Source of the DNA: Vogesella urethralis
GTDB lineage: Bacteria > Pseudomonadota > Gammaproteobacteria > Burkholderiales > Chromobacteriaceae
Direction of reading: 5' to 3'
DNA: 64,000 nt
Assembly: GCF_007644045.2 (NCBI RefSeq)
Contig: NZ_VMDW02000047.1
Coordinates: 1-64,000, forward strand
The position numbers and the translations under genes are program-made. The notes under the pieces were generated by a model. The model was not told where the DNA came from and ran no database searches. It was given only the letters and a program-made list of their open reading frames with translations. Shown piece by piece: positions 45,342 to 54,658 of the stretch. Each line of letters starts with the position of its first letter. Position 1 is the first letter of the stretch.

Positions 45342-46229
45342 ATGACGCATATCGCATTTATCGGCCTGGGCAATATGGGCGGCCCGATGGCGGCCAACCT
45401 GGTGAAAGCCGGCTACACCGTCAACGGTTTCGACTTATCGGCTACCGCGCTGGAACACTTTGCCGCCGCTGGCGGCCGCCCGGCAGACAGCGTGGCCCAC
45501 GCCACTGATGGCGCCGAGGTCATCATCTCGATGCTGCCCGCCGGCCAGCACGTGGAAAGCCTGTACCTGGGCGAAAGCGGTCTGTTTACCCGCCTGCCGC
45601 CCGGCACGCTGGTGATCGACTGCAGCACCATCGCCGCCCACACCGCGCGTGGCGTGGCCGAAGCCGCCGCCGCGGCTGGGCTGCGCTTTCTGGACGCGCC
45701 GGTGTCCGGTGGCACCGCCGGTGCCGCCGCCGGCACCCTCACCTTCATGATCGGCGGCGATGCGGCCAACGTGGAAGCCGCGCGCCCGCTGCTGGCCAGC
45801 ATGGGCAAAAACCTGTTCCACGCCGGCGCTGCCGGTGCCGGCCAAACCGCCAAGGTGTGCAACAACATGCTGCTGGGCATCCTGATGGCCGGCACCGCCG
45901 AAGCGCTGGCGCTGGGCGTACAAAACGGGCTGGACCCGGCCGTGCTGTCGCAAATCATGGGCAATAGTTCTGGCAGCAATTGGGTGCTGGACCGCTACAA
46001 CCCGTGGCCCGGCGTGATGGACACGGCCCCCGCCAGCCGTGGCTATAGCGGCGGTTTCATGAGCGAGCTGATGCTGAAAGACCTGCGCCTGGCCAGCGAA
46101 ACCGCCAGCCAGAGCCAGGCGGCCAACCCGATGGGCAGCCAGGCGCAGCAGCTGTTTGAGCAGCACGTGGCGGCCGGCAACGGCAAGCTGGACTTCTCCA
46201 GCATCGTGCAGCACTTCACCGCACGCTAA
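45342..46229 (+). CDS. mmsB: 3-hydroxyisobutyrate dehydrogenase
   Basis: 295 residues, beta-hydroxyacid dehydrogenase family. NAD loop IAFIGLGNMGGPMAANLVKA, substrate loop FLDAPVSGGTAGAAAGTLTF, catalytic Lys in GAGQTAKVCNNMLLG. It oxidises 3-hydroxyisobutyrate to methylmalonate semialdehyde, the substrate of MmsA. Last gene of the valine set; a hairpin follows. Confidence 0.95.
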   Translation: MTHIAFIGLGNMGGPMAANLVKAGYTVNGFDLSATALEHFAAAGGRPADSVAHATDGAEVIISMLPAGQHVESLYLGESGLFTRLPPGTLVIDCSTIAAHTARGVAEAAAAAGLRFLDAPVSGGTAGAAAGTLTFMIGGDAANVEAARPLLASMGKNLFHAGAAGAGQTAKVCNNMLLGILMAGTAEALALGVQNGLDPAVLSQIMGNSSGSNWVLDRYNPWPGVMDTAPASRGYSGGFMSELMLKDLRLASETASQSQAANPMGSQAQQLFEQHVAAGNGKLDFSSIVQHFTAR

Positions 46230-46494
46230 GGCGCCGGCCACGCACCGGCATACGGCTGCCAAGCTGCCTTGATGGCGCTGGGCAGCCGTTGCATTTTGAA
46301 TATTTGCTATAAAACCATGCGGTTTGCTCACATGGCAGCGCTATTCAATGTACACTTGCATCTTCGCGTCCCCACCAATCAACGCGACACCCCTCTGGCC
46401 AGGCAGCCTGCCGGCCCACCCCTTGAACTAATTGATTTGTCCGCCCGGATTGGTATTGCCATTGCAATGGGCAGACACCCTGATTGCACAATAA
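46230..46494. other. Intergenic mmsB / rhlE
   Basis: Holds a hairpin (46252-46260 ACGGCTGCC with 46281-46289 GGCAGCCGT) that likely ends the mmsB transcript, then about 200 bases that must include the rhlE promoter and leader. A long leader is common for DEAD-box helicases. No gene seen. Confidence 0.55.
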
Positions 46495-48234
46495 ATGTCC
46501 GAACTGACTTTTGACGCACTAGGTCTGGCCGAGCCGCTGCTGCGTGCCGTGGCCGACACCGGTTACACCAGCCCCACCCCGATTCAGGCGCAAGCCATTC
46601 CGCAGGTGCTGCAAGGCGGCGACCTGTTGGCCGCCGCCCAGACCGGCACCGGCAAGACTGCCGGCTTCACACTGCCGCTGCTGCACCGCCTGATGGACAA
46701 ACCGTCCAAACAGAAAGGCCGTCCGCGCGCGCTGGTACTGACCCCCACCCGCGAACTGGCCGCCCAGGTTGAAGAATCGGTCCGCGAGTACGGCAAATAC
46801 CTGCCGCTGAAATCGATGGTGATGTTCGGCGGTGTCGGCATCAACCCGCAAATCGCCGCCCTGCGCAAGCCGGTAGACATCCTGGTGGCCACCCCGGGCC
46901 GCCTGCTGGACCACGCCGGCCAGAAAACCGTCGACCTGTCTGGCGTAGAGATCCTGGTGCTGGACGAAGCCGACCGCATGCTGGACATGGGCTTCATCCA
47001 CGACATCAAGAAAGTGCTGGCCCTGCTGCCGGCCGAACGCCAGAACCTGCTGTTCTCGGCCACATTCTCGAAAGAGATCAAAACCCTGGCCGACAAGCTG
47101 CTGAACCAGCCCAAGCTGGTAGAAGTGGCCCGCCCGAACCAGACTAACGAACAGATCACCCAGAAGGTGCATCTGGTGGACCGTGACCGCAAGACCGAAC
47201 TGCTGATCGAAATGATCAAGGCCGGTGACTGGCACCAGGTACTGGTCTTCACCCGCACCAAACACGGCGCCAACCGCCTGGCCGAGAAACTGGAAAAAGC
47301 CGGCATCGCCAGCATGGCCATCCACGGCAACAAGAGTCAGGGTGCGCGCACCAAGGCGCTGGCCGGCTTCAAGGACGGCAGCCTGCCGGTACTGGTCGCC
47401 ACCGATATCGCCGCCCGCGGCCTGGACATCGAAGAACTGCCGCACGTGGTGAACTACGAGCTGCCCAACGTGCCGGAAGACTACGTACACCGCATCGGCC
47501 GTACCGGCCGTGCCGGCTGCCAGGGCGAGGCCATCTCGCTGGTATGCGTCGACGAGCTGGGCTTCCTGCGCGATATCGAAAAGCTGACCAAACAGAGCAT
47601 CGAACGCTTTACGGTACCGGGCTTCGAAGCGGACCCGGACGCCGAGCCGCAAGCCATCGAAATCGGCCTTGGCCGCTACATCCACGGCGCCCTCACCCCG
47701 ACCACCGCCCCCAAAGGCGGTAGCAACAACCGTCGTGGCGGCGGCAACAACAACCGCCAGCGCCAGGGCAAACCGGCTGCCGACAAGGCAGAAGGCCAGG
47801 CGCAAGAAAAACGCGCCCCGCGTGCTGCCAAACCGGCAGGTGAGCAAGCAGCACAAGGCGCCCGCAAGCCCGCTGGCCAGAACGGCGAAGGCCGTCGCAA
47901 CGGCCAGGGCGGCAAGCCGCGTGGTGATGCGCAGCCGCAGCAAGCCAAGGCCGCCGACAAAGCGCGCCAGCGTCAGGAAAAACCGCGCAACAAGCAGCCG
48001 CAGGGCGAGCCGAACGGCAACTTCTACTACGATGACGGCCCGCGCCAACCGACGCTGACCATGCACGAACTGGGCATGGGCACGCTGCCGACGCGCAAAC
48101 CGCGCCAGCAAGCCGGCAACGGCATGGGCCAGCCGGCGCGCAACCAGGGCGGCCAAGGCTTCGGCAATGGCCGTGGTGGCAAACCGCGCCAGCAGCAATC
48201 GGCGCTGTTCAGCGCGCCGAAACGCAAGCCGTAA
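46495..48234 (+). CDS. rhlE: DEAD-box ATP-dependent RNA helicase, RhlE-type
   Basis: 579 residues. Q motif then [13 protein letters not shown] (motif I), [12 protein letters not shown] (Ia), [14 protein letters not shown] (II, DEAD), [10 protein letters not shown] (III), [19 protein letters not shown] (V), [10 protein letters not shown] (VI). From about residue 400 the tail is basic and low in complexity ([16 protein letters not shown] and repeated Gln/Lys/Arg-rich runs) with a further conserved patch near the C-terminus ([20 protein letters not shown]). Unwinds RNA in ribosome assembly, RNA decay or cold adaptation. The start ATG has little ribosome-site consensus. Confidence 0.9.
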   Translation: MSELTFDALGLAEPLLRAVADTGYTSPTPIQAQAIPQVLQGGDLLAAAQTGTGKTAGFTLPLLHRLMDKPSKQKGRPRALVLTPTRELAAQVEESVREYGKYLPLKSMVMFGGVGINPQIAALRKPVDILVATPGRLLDHAGQKTVDLSGVEILVLDEADRMLDMGFIHDIKKVLALLPAERQNLLFSATFSKEIKTLADKLLNQPKLVEVARPNQTNEQITQKVHLVDRDRKTELLIEMIKAGDWHQVLVFTRTKHGANRLAEKLEKAGIASMAIHGNKSQGARTKALAGFKDGSLPVLVATDIAARGLDIEELPHVVNYELPNVPEDYVHRIGRTGRAGCQGEAISLVCVDELGFLRDIEKLTKQSIERFTVPGFEADPDAEPQAIEIGLGRYIHGALTPTTAPKGGSNNRRGGGNNNRQRQGKPAADKAEGQAQEKRAPRAAKPAGEQAAQGARKPAGQNGEGRRNGQGGKPRGDAQPQQAKAADKARQRQEKPRNKQPQGEPNGNFYYDDGPRQPTLTMHELGMGTLPTRKPRQQAGNGMGQPARNQGGQGFGNGRGGKPRQQQSALFSAPKRKP

Positions 48235-48254
48235 GCAGCGGCGGCACACGCCAC

Positions 48255-48292
48255 AAAAAACCCCTGACAGCGATCGCGGTCAGGGGTTTTTT
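48255..48292. terminator. Bidirectional rho-independent terminator
   Basis: AAAAAACCCCTGAC, a ten-base loop and GTCAGGGGTTTTTT between the convergent rhlE and TPR genes. Confidence 0.9.
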
Positions 48293-48343
48293 CATGCCAC
48301 AAGCACAGGCGGGTTTGTCTGCCCTGCGCTCAGCTCGTGCAGG

Positions 48344-48943
48344 TTAGCGGTAATCGCGATCGGCACCCGGCAAGCGCTGCAGCGCTTGCTGACGCAAACC
48401 CTCACCCAGCCTGGCCAGCGCAAGGCCTTTGCCGTACAGCGCCCGCATATGCTGCGGGTTGGCTTGCAGCGCGGCTTCGAAATCCGCTAGGGCATCCGCG
48501 TCCCGCTGCAGCAGCAACCAGGCCTGCCCGCGCGACACCAGTGCGTTGGCCGCATTACCGGGCTGCGCCAGTGCCTGCTGGCAGTCTGCCAGCCCGGCCT
48601 CGGCCTGCCCGGCTTGCACTCGGACCACGCAACGCGTACCCAGGTAGCGGGCATTGCCCGGCGCATTCGCCACCGCGACGTCGAGATCGACCAGCGCAGG
48701 TGCCAGCTTGCCTTGCCCGCGCAGCAGCTCGCCACGGTTGAAACGCGCGGCGGCGTGCTGTGGCTGGCTGGCCAGCACGTTCTCCAGCAACGGCAGCGCG
48801 GCTTCCGGCTGGCCTTGCTCCAGCAGATGGTGAGCTTGCTGTACAAGCGTATCTGGCGTATCGGCTGCAACAGCATGGCTAGCAGCCAGCATGCAGAGCA
48901 GGCTGGCAAGCGCGTATCGGTGTAATGAAACGGAGTGGGACAT
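48344..48943 (-). CDS. Periplasmic tetratricopeptide-repeat protein
   Basis: 199 residues: a signal peptide (MSHSVSLHRYALASLLCMLA to AVA), then about four TPR-like helical repeats, for example QAHHLLEQGQPEAALPLLEN, ARFNRGELLRGQGKLAPALV, TRCVVRVQAGQAEAGLADCQ and SRGQAWLLLQRDADALADFE. The protein probably acts as a periplasmic scaffold or partner; no specific function is apparent. The 152-base gap to rsgA leaves its own promoter likely. Confidence 0.8.
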   Translation of the reverse strand: MSHSVSLHRYALASLLCMLAASHAVAADTPDTLVQQAHHLLEQGQPEAALPLLENVLASQPQHAAARFNRGELLRGQGKLAPALVDLDVAVANAPGNARYLGTRCVVRVQAGQAEAGLADCQQALAQPGNAANALVSRGQAWLLLQRDADALADFEAALQANPQHMRALYGKGLALARLGEGLRQQALQRLPGADRDYR

Positions 48944-49095
48944 GGGGCGCCTCGTAGAAAATTGCTGGCTGGCTCACCCACGGGTTGGCTGGCTAAGGCC
49001 AGCATTATTGCAAATGACATAAGCAGAAACAAGCCAGACACCGTGGCACAGCATACGGGCAGCACGCGGTAACGCACCGCCCGCCTGTGTCAGCT

Positions 49096-50148
49096 TTATT
49101 CCAGCTTCTGCTTTTGCCGCATCGCCTTGCTGCGCCGTTTCCATACCGCTTGCTGAGCCTTGCGTTGCAACAGGCTTTCCTCGCCGCGCTGCGCCTCGCG
49201 CAGCAGCTTGAAGTAGTTGTGCAGCCGGTCAGCATCCACCGCATTGCGCACCGCACAGCCAGGCTCTTGCTGATGGCGGCAATCGCGGAACTGGCAATGC
49301 GCCGCCAGCGCCTGGATATCGGCAAAGCTGTCGGCCAGCTGCTCAGCATCCAGGTCGGGCTGCAGCGTACGCACGCCAGGGGTATCGATCAGGCACCCTC
49401 CGCCCGGCAGGCAGTGCAAGCTGCGCGCCGTGGTGGTGTGCCGGCCACGGCTGTCGCCCTCCCGCACCGCACCGGTTTGCTGGCGTGCGTCGCCCAACAA
49501 TGTGTTGCCCAGCGTGGACTTGCCGGCACCGGAGCTACCCAGCAGCACCAGCGTCTGCCCTGCCCCCAGCCACGGCGCCAGTTGGCCGCAACTGGCAGCA
49601 TCGGTGCCGTTCAGCGCCAGCACGTGCTGGCAGTGCGGTATACGCTGGCGCACCGCCTGGATGGCCGCGTCGGGGTCGGCACACTGGTCGGCCTTGCTCA
49701 GCACCACCACCGGGCTGATGCCGGCGGCCTGCACCATGCTCAGGTAGCGCTCCAGCCGGCGCAGGTTGAAGTCGCCATCCAGCCCCATCACCAGCAAGGC
49801 CGTATCGATATGGCTGGCAATGCGCTGGCGCTGACCGTGGCTGTCGCGCCGCGACAGTGCCGCCGCCGGGGCAAAACGCTGCAGCAGCCACCAGCCGCCG
49901 TGGCTATCGCAACGGGCCAGTGCCCAGTCACCCACTGCGATGCCGTCGTCGGCTTGCAGGGCTTGCCACAGGCCGCTACCCAGGCGGCAAACGTGCTCGT
50001 GTTCGCCATCATGGACGGTAATGACATCTCGCTGCACTTCACTGACACGGCACAGGGTGGCGTCGTATTGCGCCTGTTGCAGCAGCGATTGCAACAGCGC
50101 GGGCGTCAGGCCGATGGCGGCCAGACGGGTAAAATCGAATGTAAACAT
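49096..50148 (-). CDS. rsgA: Ribosome small-subunit-dependent GTPase A
   Basis: 350 residues. An OB-fold N-terminal part, then a circularly permuted GTPase with motif order G4 (VLSKADQ), G1 (LLGSSGAGKSTLGN), G2 (SRGRHTTTARS) and G3 (LIDTPGVRTL), then a zinc-binding knuckle (CQFRDCRHQQEPGCAVRNAV). It helps the last steps of 30S assembly. The C-terminal tail is basic (AVWKRRSKAMRQKQKLE). ATG at 50148 is chosen since it gives the family's normal N-terminus; the frame opens upstream at 50190. It lies behind a leader containing a 13-codon reading frame. Confidence 0.9.
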   Translation of the reverse strand: MFTFDFTRLAAIGLTPALLQSLLQQAQYDATLCRVSEVQRDVITVHDGEHEHVCRLGSGLWQALQADDGIAVGDWALARCDSHGGWWLLQRFAPAAALSRRDSHGQRQRIASHIDTALLVMGLDGDFNLRRLERYLSMVQAAGISPVVVLSKADQCADPDAAIQAVRQRIPHCQHVLALNGTDAASCGQLAPWLGAGQTLVLLGSSGAGKSTLGNTLLGDARQQTGAVREGDSRGRHTTTARSLHCLPGGGCLIDTPGVRTLQPDLDAEQLADSFADIQALAAHCQFRDCRHQQEPGCAVRNAVDADRLHNYFKLLREAQRGEESLLQRKAQQAVWKRRSKAMRQKQKLE

Positions 50149-50306
50149 GAAGGTTTCCGTGACGGGCGCGCGTGCAGACACGCGAGCCATGCCCGTAAAG
50201 GGCCTACGCTGCAGCCAGGCTGCAGCACCGGTATGAGGTAGCCGGTGACACGGAATGAGGGGTAAAGCAGGATGCGCGTGGCGCAGGGGAACAGCGTGAT
50301 ACCCGC

Positions 50307-50348
50307 TCAGACGGTGACCGGCACGGTGGCAATATCCATTTTTTCCAT
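50307..50348 (-). CDS. Possible 13-residue leader peptide upstream of rsgA
   Basis: MEKMDIATVPVTV followed by TGA. The ATG has an unusually good ribosome site (AAGGAG eight bases before it), better than that of rsgA itself. No family recognised. It could be an expressed micropeptide or a translation-based control element for the downstream GTPase gene. Weak: a strong ribosome site alone may arise by chance. Confidence 0.35.
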   Translation of the reverse strand: MEKMDIATVPVTV

Positions 50349-50418
50349 GTCGGTCTCCTTGGCGGTATTTATCGAAGTGCCAGTATGGTCAGCACGATGG
50401 CGTGCGGTCAAGCACAGC

Positions 50419-50450
50419 AAGGTTGGCCACGGCGGTGGCGGCCAACCTTG
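50419..50450. repeat. Inverted pair of GGTTGGCC(G)C motif, possible terminator
   Basis: CAAGGTTGGCC and GGCCAACCTTG form an 11-bp stem; the left arm reads CAC in place of CGC after GGC. Lies between the MoaB-like gene's 3' end and the rsgA leader, both on the minus strand. Confidence 0.65.
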
Positions 50451-50463
50451 TGGCGATTAGCAC

Positions 50464-51216
50464 TCAGTCCTTGGCCTGCACGGTATAGCCCTTGGCTTGT
50501 AGCGCTTTTTGCCATTCGCTCAGTGCGATGTCCACCAGCGCCGGCTGGCCGCTGAAACCGAACTCGATATGCATCTGCGCAATACGCTCGTTGCCGAAAC
50601 TGGGCAGGCTGGACAGGCGCAAGGCCGGGTAGCAGGCGACAAAGTCCTGCATCAGGCTGATCAGGTCGCCTTCGCGTGCGTCCAGCGCAATGCAGCCGCG
50701 CTCGACGTCCGGGCTGTCGCTGAACAGCTGACGGTAGTGGTTATCCAGCACCCACTCCACCATCGGCCACGCCATATTCGGGAAGCCGGGCACAAAGTGC
50801 ACGTTGGCGCAGCTGAAGCCGGGAATCTGGTTGACCGGGTTAGGAATGATGCTGGCGCTGGCCGGGAAGGTGCCCATATTGATGCGGTGCGGGTAGGCTT
50901 CGTCGCCAAAACGGCCTTCGATCAGTGCGCGGGCCTCGGGGTGCACGGTCAACGGCTCGCCCAGCGCCGCCGCGGCACAGGCGCGGGTGTGGTCGTCGGG
51001 GGTGGCGCCGATGCCGCCAAAGCTGAACACCAGGTCGCCGCTGGCAAACGCACGACGCAAGGCGGCTTCGATACGTGCCGGGTCGTCGCCCAGGTACTCG
51101 GCCCACGCCAGCTTCATGCCGCGCGCGGCCAACATGCGGATCAACGACTGCATGTGCTTGTCCTGGCGTTTGCCGGACAACAGTTCGTCACCAATGATCA
51201 AGGCACCGGTTTTCAT
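50464..51216 (-). CDS. Molybdopterin-binding (MoaB/Mog/CinA-N-like) domain protein
   Basis: 250 residues. The N-terminal two-thirds is a MoaB/MogA fold typical of CinA N-terminal domains: TGALIIGDELLSGKRQDKHM, FSFGGIGATPDDHTRACAA, NPVNQIPGFSCANVHFVPG. There is no C-terminal CinA amidase. Stand-alone proteins like this are common in betaproteobacteria and their role is not settled; ADP-ribose pyrophosphatase-type activity has been shown for related CinA domains. Start ATG at 51216, with GGAAG a little far upstream. Five bases from the YdcF-like gene. Confidence 0.75.
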   Translation of the reverse strand: MKTGALIIGDELLSGKRQDKHMQSLIRMLAARGMKLAWAEYLGDDPARIEAALRRAFASGDLVFSFGGIGATPDDHTRACAAAALGEPLTVHPEARALIEGRFGDEAYPHRINMGTFPASASIIPNPVNQIPGFSCANVHFVPGFPNMAWPMVEWVLDNHYRQLFSDSPDVERGCIALDAREGDLISLMQDFVACYPALRLSSLPSFGNERIAQMHIEFGFSGQPALVDIALSEWQKALQAKGYTVQAKD

Positions 51217-51220
51217 GGTT

Positions 51221-51994
51221 TCAGCTTCCAAGTTGTTGACGGATTGTATAGTACAACATTCCAACAAGCTCGCGCAGTGCCTGATGCGTTTCCTGCATCG
51301 CCACGCCGGAAGGCAGCCACAGCACCAGGCCTTGGCCGTCGTAACGCACATAGCCGGTGGACCCCGGCAACACCTGCAGACCGGTCTGGGTAAAGAACGG
51401 CAACGCCCGCGACATGTGCCAGGCCTGGGTGACCAGCACGATACGCTGTATGCCGTCACGCGCCAACAGCGCCTGGCTATAACGGGCATTTTCGAGTGTG
51501 GTGCGCGACGCCGGCTCCTGCCAGCGCGCAGTCAGCCCGTAGTGCTGCTGCAGTACCCGCGCCATCACCACCGCCTCGGGCTCGCCCCCCAACGGCGCGC
51601 CACCGGATAGCAGTAAAGGCAGGCCGGTCTGCCGCGACAGCCAGGCGCCGTATTGCAGGCGCTGGTTAGCCGCGCCGCTCAGCACGTTGGCCGCGTACTC
51701 CGGCGCCGGCTTGACGCCGCCGCCAATCACCACGATGGCCTGGGCCGTACGCGCTTGCGCCAGCGTCAGCGGCGGGTAGCGCTCCAGCCAGCCGTTCAGC
51801 CACAACGCCGTTACCGGCAGGCTGAGCAGGTAGGCCAGCAGCGCCGTCATGCCCAGCACGCCGTATTGCAGCAGTGGGCGGCGGCGCAAGCAGAGTACGG
51901 CAGCCAGCGCAGGCAGCAGGTAAACCAGTGGCGGCAATATCAGCGCGCCCAGCAGTTGGTGCCACAGCACCAGGGTGTCGGTTTGAGCAGTCAT
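51221..51994 (-). CDS. YdcF/ElyC-like DUF218 membrane protein
   Basis: 257 residues. Two hydrophobic segments in the first 60 residues (GALILPPLVYLLPALAAVLC and GMTALLAYLLSLPVTALWL), then a DUF218 domain starting AQAIVVIGGGVKPAPEYA with LLLSGGAPLGGEPEAVVMAR and ENARYSQALLARDGIQRIVL and TQAWHMSRALPFF. Relatives include ElyC and SanA, which affect envelope and peptidoglycan assembly. Probable inner-membrane protein with a periplasmic or cytoplasmic enzymatic domain. Confidence 0.85.
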   Translation of the reverse strand: MTAQTDTLVLWHQLLGALILPPLVYLLPALAAVLCLRRRPLLQYGVLGMTALLAYLLSLPVTALWLNGWLERYPPLTLAQARTAQAIVVIGGGVKPAPEYAANVLSGAANQRLQYGAWLSRQTGLPLLLSGGAPLGGEPEAVVMARVLQQHYGLTARWQEPASRTTLENARYSQALLARDGIQRIVLVTQAWHMSRALPFFTQTGLQVLPGSTGYVRYDGQGLVLWLPSGVAMQETHQALRELVGMLYYTIRQQLGS

Positions 51995-52047
51995 CAGGCT
52001 TTCCAGACATCAGGCTGCTGCATGATATCGGCAGTGCCGGCCGCAGC

Positions 52048-52081
52048 ACAAAACAAAAACCCCCTGCCTGGGCAGGGGGCT
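52048..52081 (-). terminator. Rho-independent terminator after livF
   Basis: CCCCCTGCC, two bases, GGCAGGGGG; on the minus strand followed by TTTTTGTTTTG. Confidence 0.88.
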
Positions 52082-52100
52082 TGGGGACAGGCAGTGCTGC

Positions 52101-52811
52101 TTAGTCGCCGAGGTAGGCGTTACGCACGCGCTCGTCGGCCAGCAGCTCTTGCGCCGGGCCGCTCATGGTGATGCGGCCACTTTCCATTACGTAACCGCGC
52201 TGAGACACCTCCAGCGCCAGCTTGGCGTTCTGCTCTACCAGCAGCATGGTCACGCCTTCCTTGGCCACCATCTGGATGATCTCGAAGATCTTTTCCACGA
52301 TCAGCGGGGCCAGACCCATCGACGGCTCGTCCAGCAGCAGCAGCTTGGGCTGGGAGATGATGGCACGCGCCATCGCCACCATCTGCTGCTCGCCACCGGA
52401 CAGCGTACCGGCCAGCTGCTTCTGGCGCTCCTTCAGACGCGGAAACAGCTCGTAGCCGCGTTCGATGTCGCGCTGGATGCCGTCCTTGTCGTTACGGTGG
52501 TAGCCACCCATCTGCAGGTTTTCCTCGACGGTCAGCTTGCCGAAGATGCCACGGCCTTCCGGTACCATCACCAGACCGTTACGCACGAAGTTATAGGAGG
52601 CGATGCTGTCGGTTTCCTTGCCATCAAACGTGATGGAGCCACCGGACTTTTTCACCATCCCCACCAGGGTCTTCAGCGTGGTGGTCTTGCCGGCGCCGTT
52701 GGCACCGATCAGGGTCACCAGCTCGCCCTTGTTGATATGAAAATCGATGCCACGAACGGCCTGAATGCCGCCGTAAGACACTTGCAGGTTTTTGACGTCC
52801 AACAGGCTCAT
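52101..52811 (-). CDS. livF: Branched-chain amino acid ABC transporter ATPase LivF
   Basis: 236 residues. Walker A LIGANGAGKTTTLKTL, signature LAGTLSGGEQQMVAMARAII, Walker B LLLLDEPSMGLAPLIV, switch VEQNAKLALEV. Second ATPase of the import system for leucine, isoleucine and valine. Its start overlaps the livG stop by four bases (ATGA). Last gene of the livHMGF unit; a terminator follows. Confidence 0.93.
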   Translation of the reverse strand: MSLLDVKNLQVSYGGIQAVRGIDFHINKGELVTLIGANGAGKTTTLKTLVGMVKKSGGSITFDGKETDSIASYNFVRNGLVMVPEGRGIFGKLTVEENLQMGGYHRNDKDGIQRDIERGYELFPRLKERQKQLAGTLSGGEQQMVAMARAIISQPKLLLLDEPSMGLAPLIVEKIFEIIQMVAKEGVTMLLVEQNAKLALEVSQRGYVMESGRITMSGPAQELLADERVRNAYLGD

Positions 52812-53578
52812 GAGTGTGCCGCTCCCAGGTAAGCTTCAATGACTTTCGGATCCTTGCGCACCACTTCCGGTACGCCTTCGGCGATCTTCTTGCCGTAATC
52901 CAGCACGGCAATACGGTCGCACAGGCCCATCATCAGCTTCACGTCGTGTTCGATCAGCAGCACGGTCACGCCGTCGTTGCGGATCTTTTCCATCAATACC
53001 TTCAGGTCTTCGGTTTCCTTCGGGTTCATACCGGCTGCCGGTTCGTCCAGCGCCAGCAGCTTGGGCTCGGTCGCCAGCGCACGGGCAATTTCTAGACGAC
53101 GCTGGTGGCCGTACGACAGGTTGCGGGCACGCTCGTGCGCCACATCGTCGATACCCACGTACTTCAGCAGTTCCCAGGCTTTGGCCTCGATGGCTGCTTC
53201 CTCGTCACGCGTGGCTTTGGTACGCAGGATGGCACCCAGCGCACCCGCCTTGGAGCGGATATGGCGGCCAACCATCACGTTTTCCAGCGCCGTCATTTCG
53301 TGGAACAGACGGATGTTCTGGAAGGTACGGGCAATACCGCCCGCTACCACGATGTGCGGAGGCGCACGGAACATGTCCTTGCCGTCGAAGGTGAACACGC
53401 CTTCATCCGGCGTGTACAAACCGGTCAGCACGTTGAACATGGTGGTCTTGCCGGCGCCGTTCGGACCGATCAGGCCGTAGATCTCACCTTTATTGATATG
53501 CAGCGCCACATTATTCAGCGCGTGAAGGCCACCAAAGCGTTTGTGGATGCCTTCGATTTTCAGCAGTACTTCAGCCAT
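52808..53578 (-). CDS. livG: Branched-chain amino acid ABC transporter ATPase LivG
   Basis: 256 residues. Walker A LIGPNGAGKTTMFNVLTG, signature ARNLSYGHQRRLEIARALA, Walker B LLALDEPAAGMNPKETEDL, switch His in LLIEHDVKLMM. The typical LivG insertion is in ARTFQNIRLFHEMTALENVM. Three bases after livM, overlapping livF. Confidence 0.93.
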   Translation of the reverse strand: MAEVLLKIEGIHKRFGGLHALNNVALHINKGEIYGLIGPNGAGKTTMFNVLTGLYTPDEGVFTFDGKDMFRAPPHIVVAGGIARTFQNIRLFHEMTALENVMVGRHIRSKAGALGAILRTKATRDEEAAIEAKAWELLKYVGIDDVAHERARNLSYGHQRRLEIARALATEPKLLALDEPAAGMNPKETEDLKVLMEKIRNDGVTVLLIEHDVKLMMGLCDRIAVLDYGKKIAEGVPEVVRKDPKVIEAYLGAAHS

Positions 53579-53581
53579 GGC

Positions 53582-54640
53582 TTAACCTTTCTTGGCATCT
53601 TCAAACTCGGCCTTGCGGCGCTTGGACGGCCACATGCCTTCCGGACGGGTCAGCATCATGATCACCATGGCCAGACCGAACAGCAGCATACGGGCGTTTT
53701 CCGGGTCGACAATCATCTTGCCGAAGGCGTGCATCTGCAGCGGGCCAATCACATCACGCAGGATTTCCGGTGCAATGGTCAGTACCACCGCGCCCAGAAT
53801 CACACCCGGGATGTGACCCATGCCGCCCAGTACCACCATGGCGAGGATCATGATCGACTCCAGCAAGCCGAACGATTCCGGCGAGATGAAGCCCTGGAAG
53901 GAAGCAAACAGGCCACCAGCCACACCACCGGACAACGCGCCCAGGGCAAAAGCCAGCAGTTTGATGTTGCGGATGTTCAGACCCATCGCCGAGGCGGCAA
54001 TCTGATCTTCACGCATGGCTACCCAGGCACGGCCGATACGGGAGTACTGCAGACGGTAAGCCATGATCACCACGCCCACGGTCAGCACCAGGAACAGGTA
54101 GTAGTACATGTGTACCGGGTTCAGCGCGAAGCCAGCCACGTCGATGGTTTTGCCCATCGAGAAGCCACCGATCTGGATCGGGTCGATCAGGTTGATACCC
54201 TGCGGGCCGTTGGTGATGTTCACCGGCGCGTTCAGGTTGTTCATGAATATACGGATGATCTCGCCGAAACCCAGGGTCACGATGGCCAGGTAGTCGCCCT
54301 TCAGCTTCAGCACCGGCGTACCCAGCAGCAGGCCGAACAAGGCAGCGCACAGCGCACCCAGCGGAATGCTGATGTAGAACGGCAGGTGGATGTCGAAGTG
54401 CGGCGAACCCAGCAACGCGAAGGTGTAGGCACCCACGGCATAGAAGGCGATGAAGCCCAGATCGAGCAGACCGGCAAAGCCCACGACGATATTGAGGCCC
54501 AGCGCCAGCATTACGTACAGCAAGGCGAAGTCGATGGTGCGAACCCAAGAGTTACCCAGGGTGCTACCCACCACGAAAGGCAGCACTGCCAGCACGATGG
54601 CCGAGGCAATGAACACGCCGAGTTTTTTGTTGGTATTCAT
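53582..54640 (-). CDS. livM: Branched-chain amino acid ABC transporter permease LivM
   Basis: 352 residues, about ten membrane segments. ALGLNIVVGFAGLLDLGFIA, FYAVGAYTFALLG, LGFGEIIRIFMNNLNAPVNI and LAMVVLGGMGHIPGVILGAV (the ATPase-contact loop) are typical LivM. The C-terminal tail is charged (TRPEGMWPSKRRKAEFEDAK). One of two permeases. Confidence 0.93.
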   Translation of the reverse strand: MNTNKKLGVFIASAIVLAVLPFVVGSTLGNSWVRTIDFALLYVMLALGLNIVVGFAGLLDLGFIAFYAVGAYTFALLGSPHFDIHLPFYISIPLGALCAALFGLLLGTPVLKLKGDYLAIVTLGFGEIIRIFMNNLNAPVNITNGPQGINLIDPIQIGGFSMGKTIDVAGFALNPVHMYYYLFLVLTVGVVIMAYRLQYSRIGRAWVAMREDQIAASAMGLNIRNIKLLAFALGALSGGVAGGLFASFQGFISPESFGLLESIMILAMVVLGGMGHIPGVILGAVVLTIAPEILRDVIGPLQMHAFGKMIVDPENARMLLFGLAMVIMMLTRPEGMWPSKRRKAEFEDAKKG

Positions 54641-54658
54641 AGCGAAACGTACCCCGTG

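Larger units (their letters stand above)
50149..50463. other. rsgA leader region with mini-ORF and motif hairpin
   Basis: 315 bases between divergent control points. It holds a short reading frame (50307-50348), several GC-rich palindromic stretches near 50200-50240 (GCTGCAGCC and inverted partners), and a hairpin of the GGTTGGCCGC motif at 50419. Confidence 0.5.
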
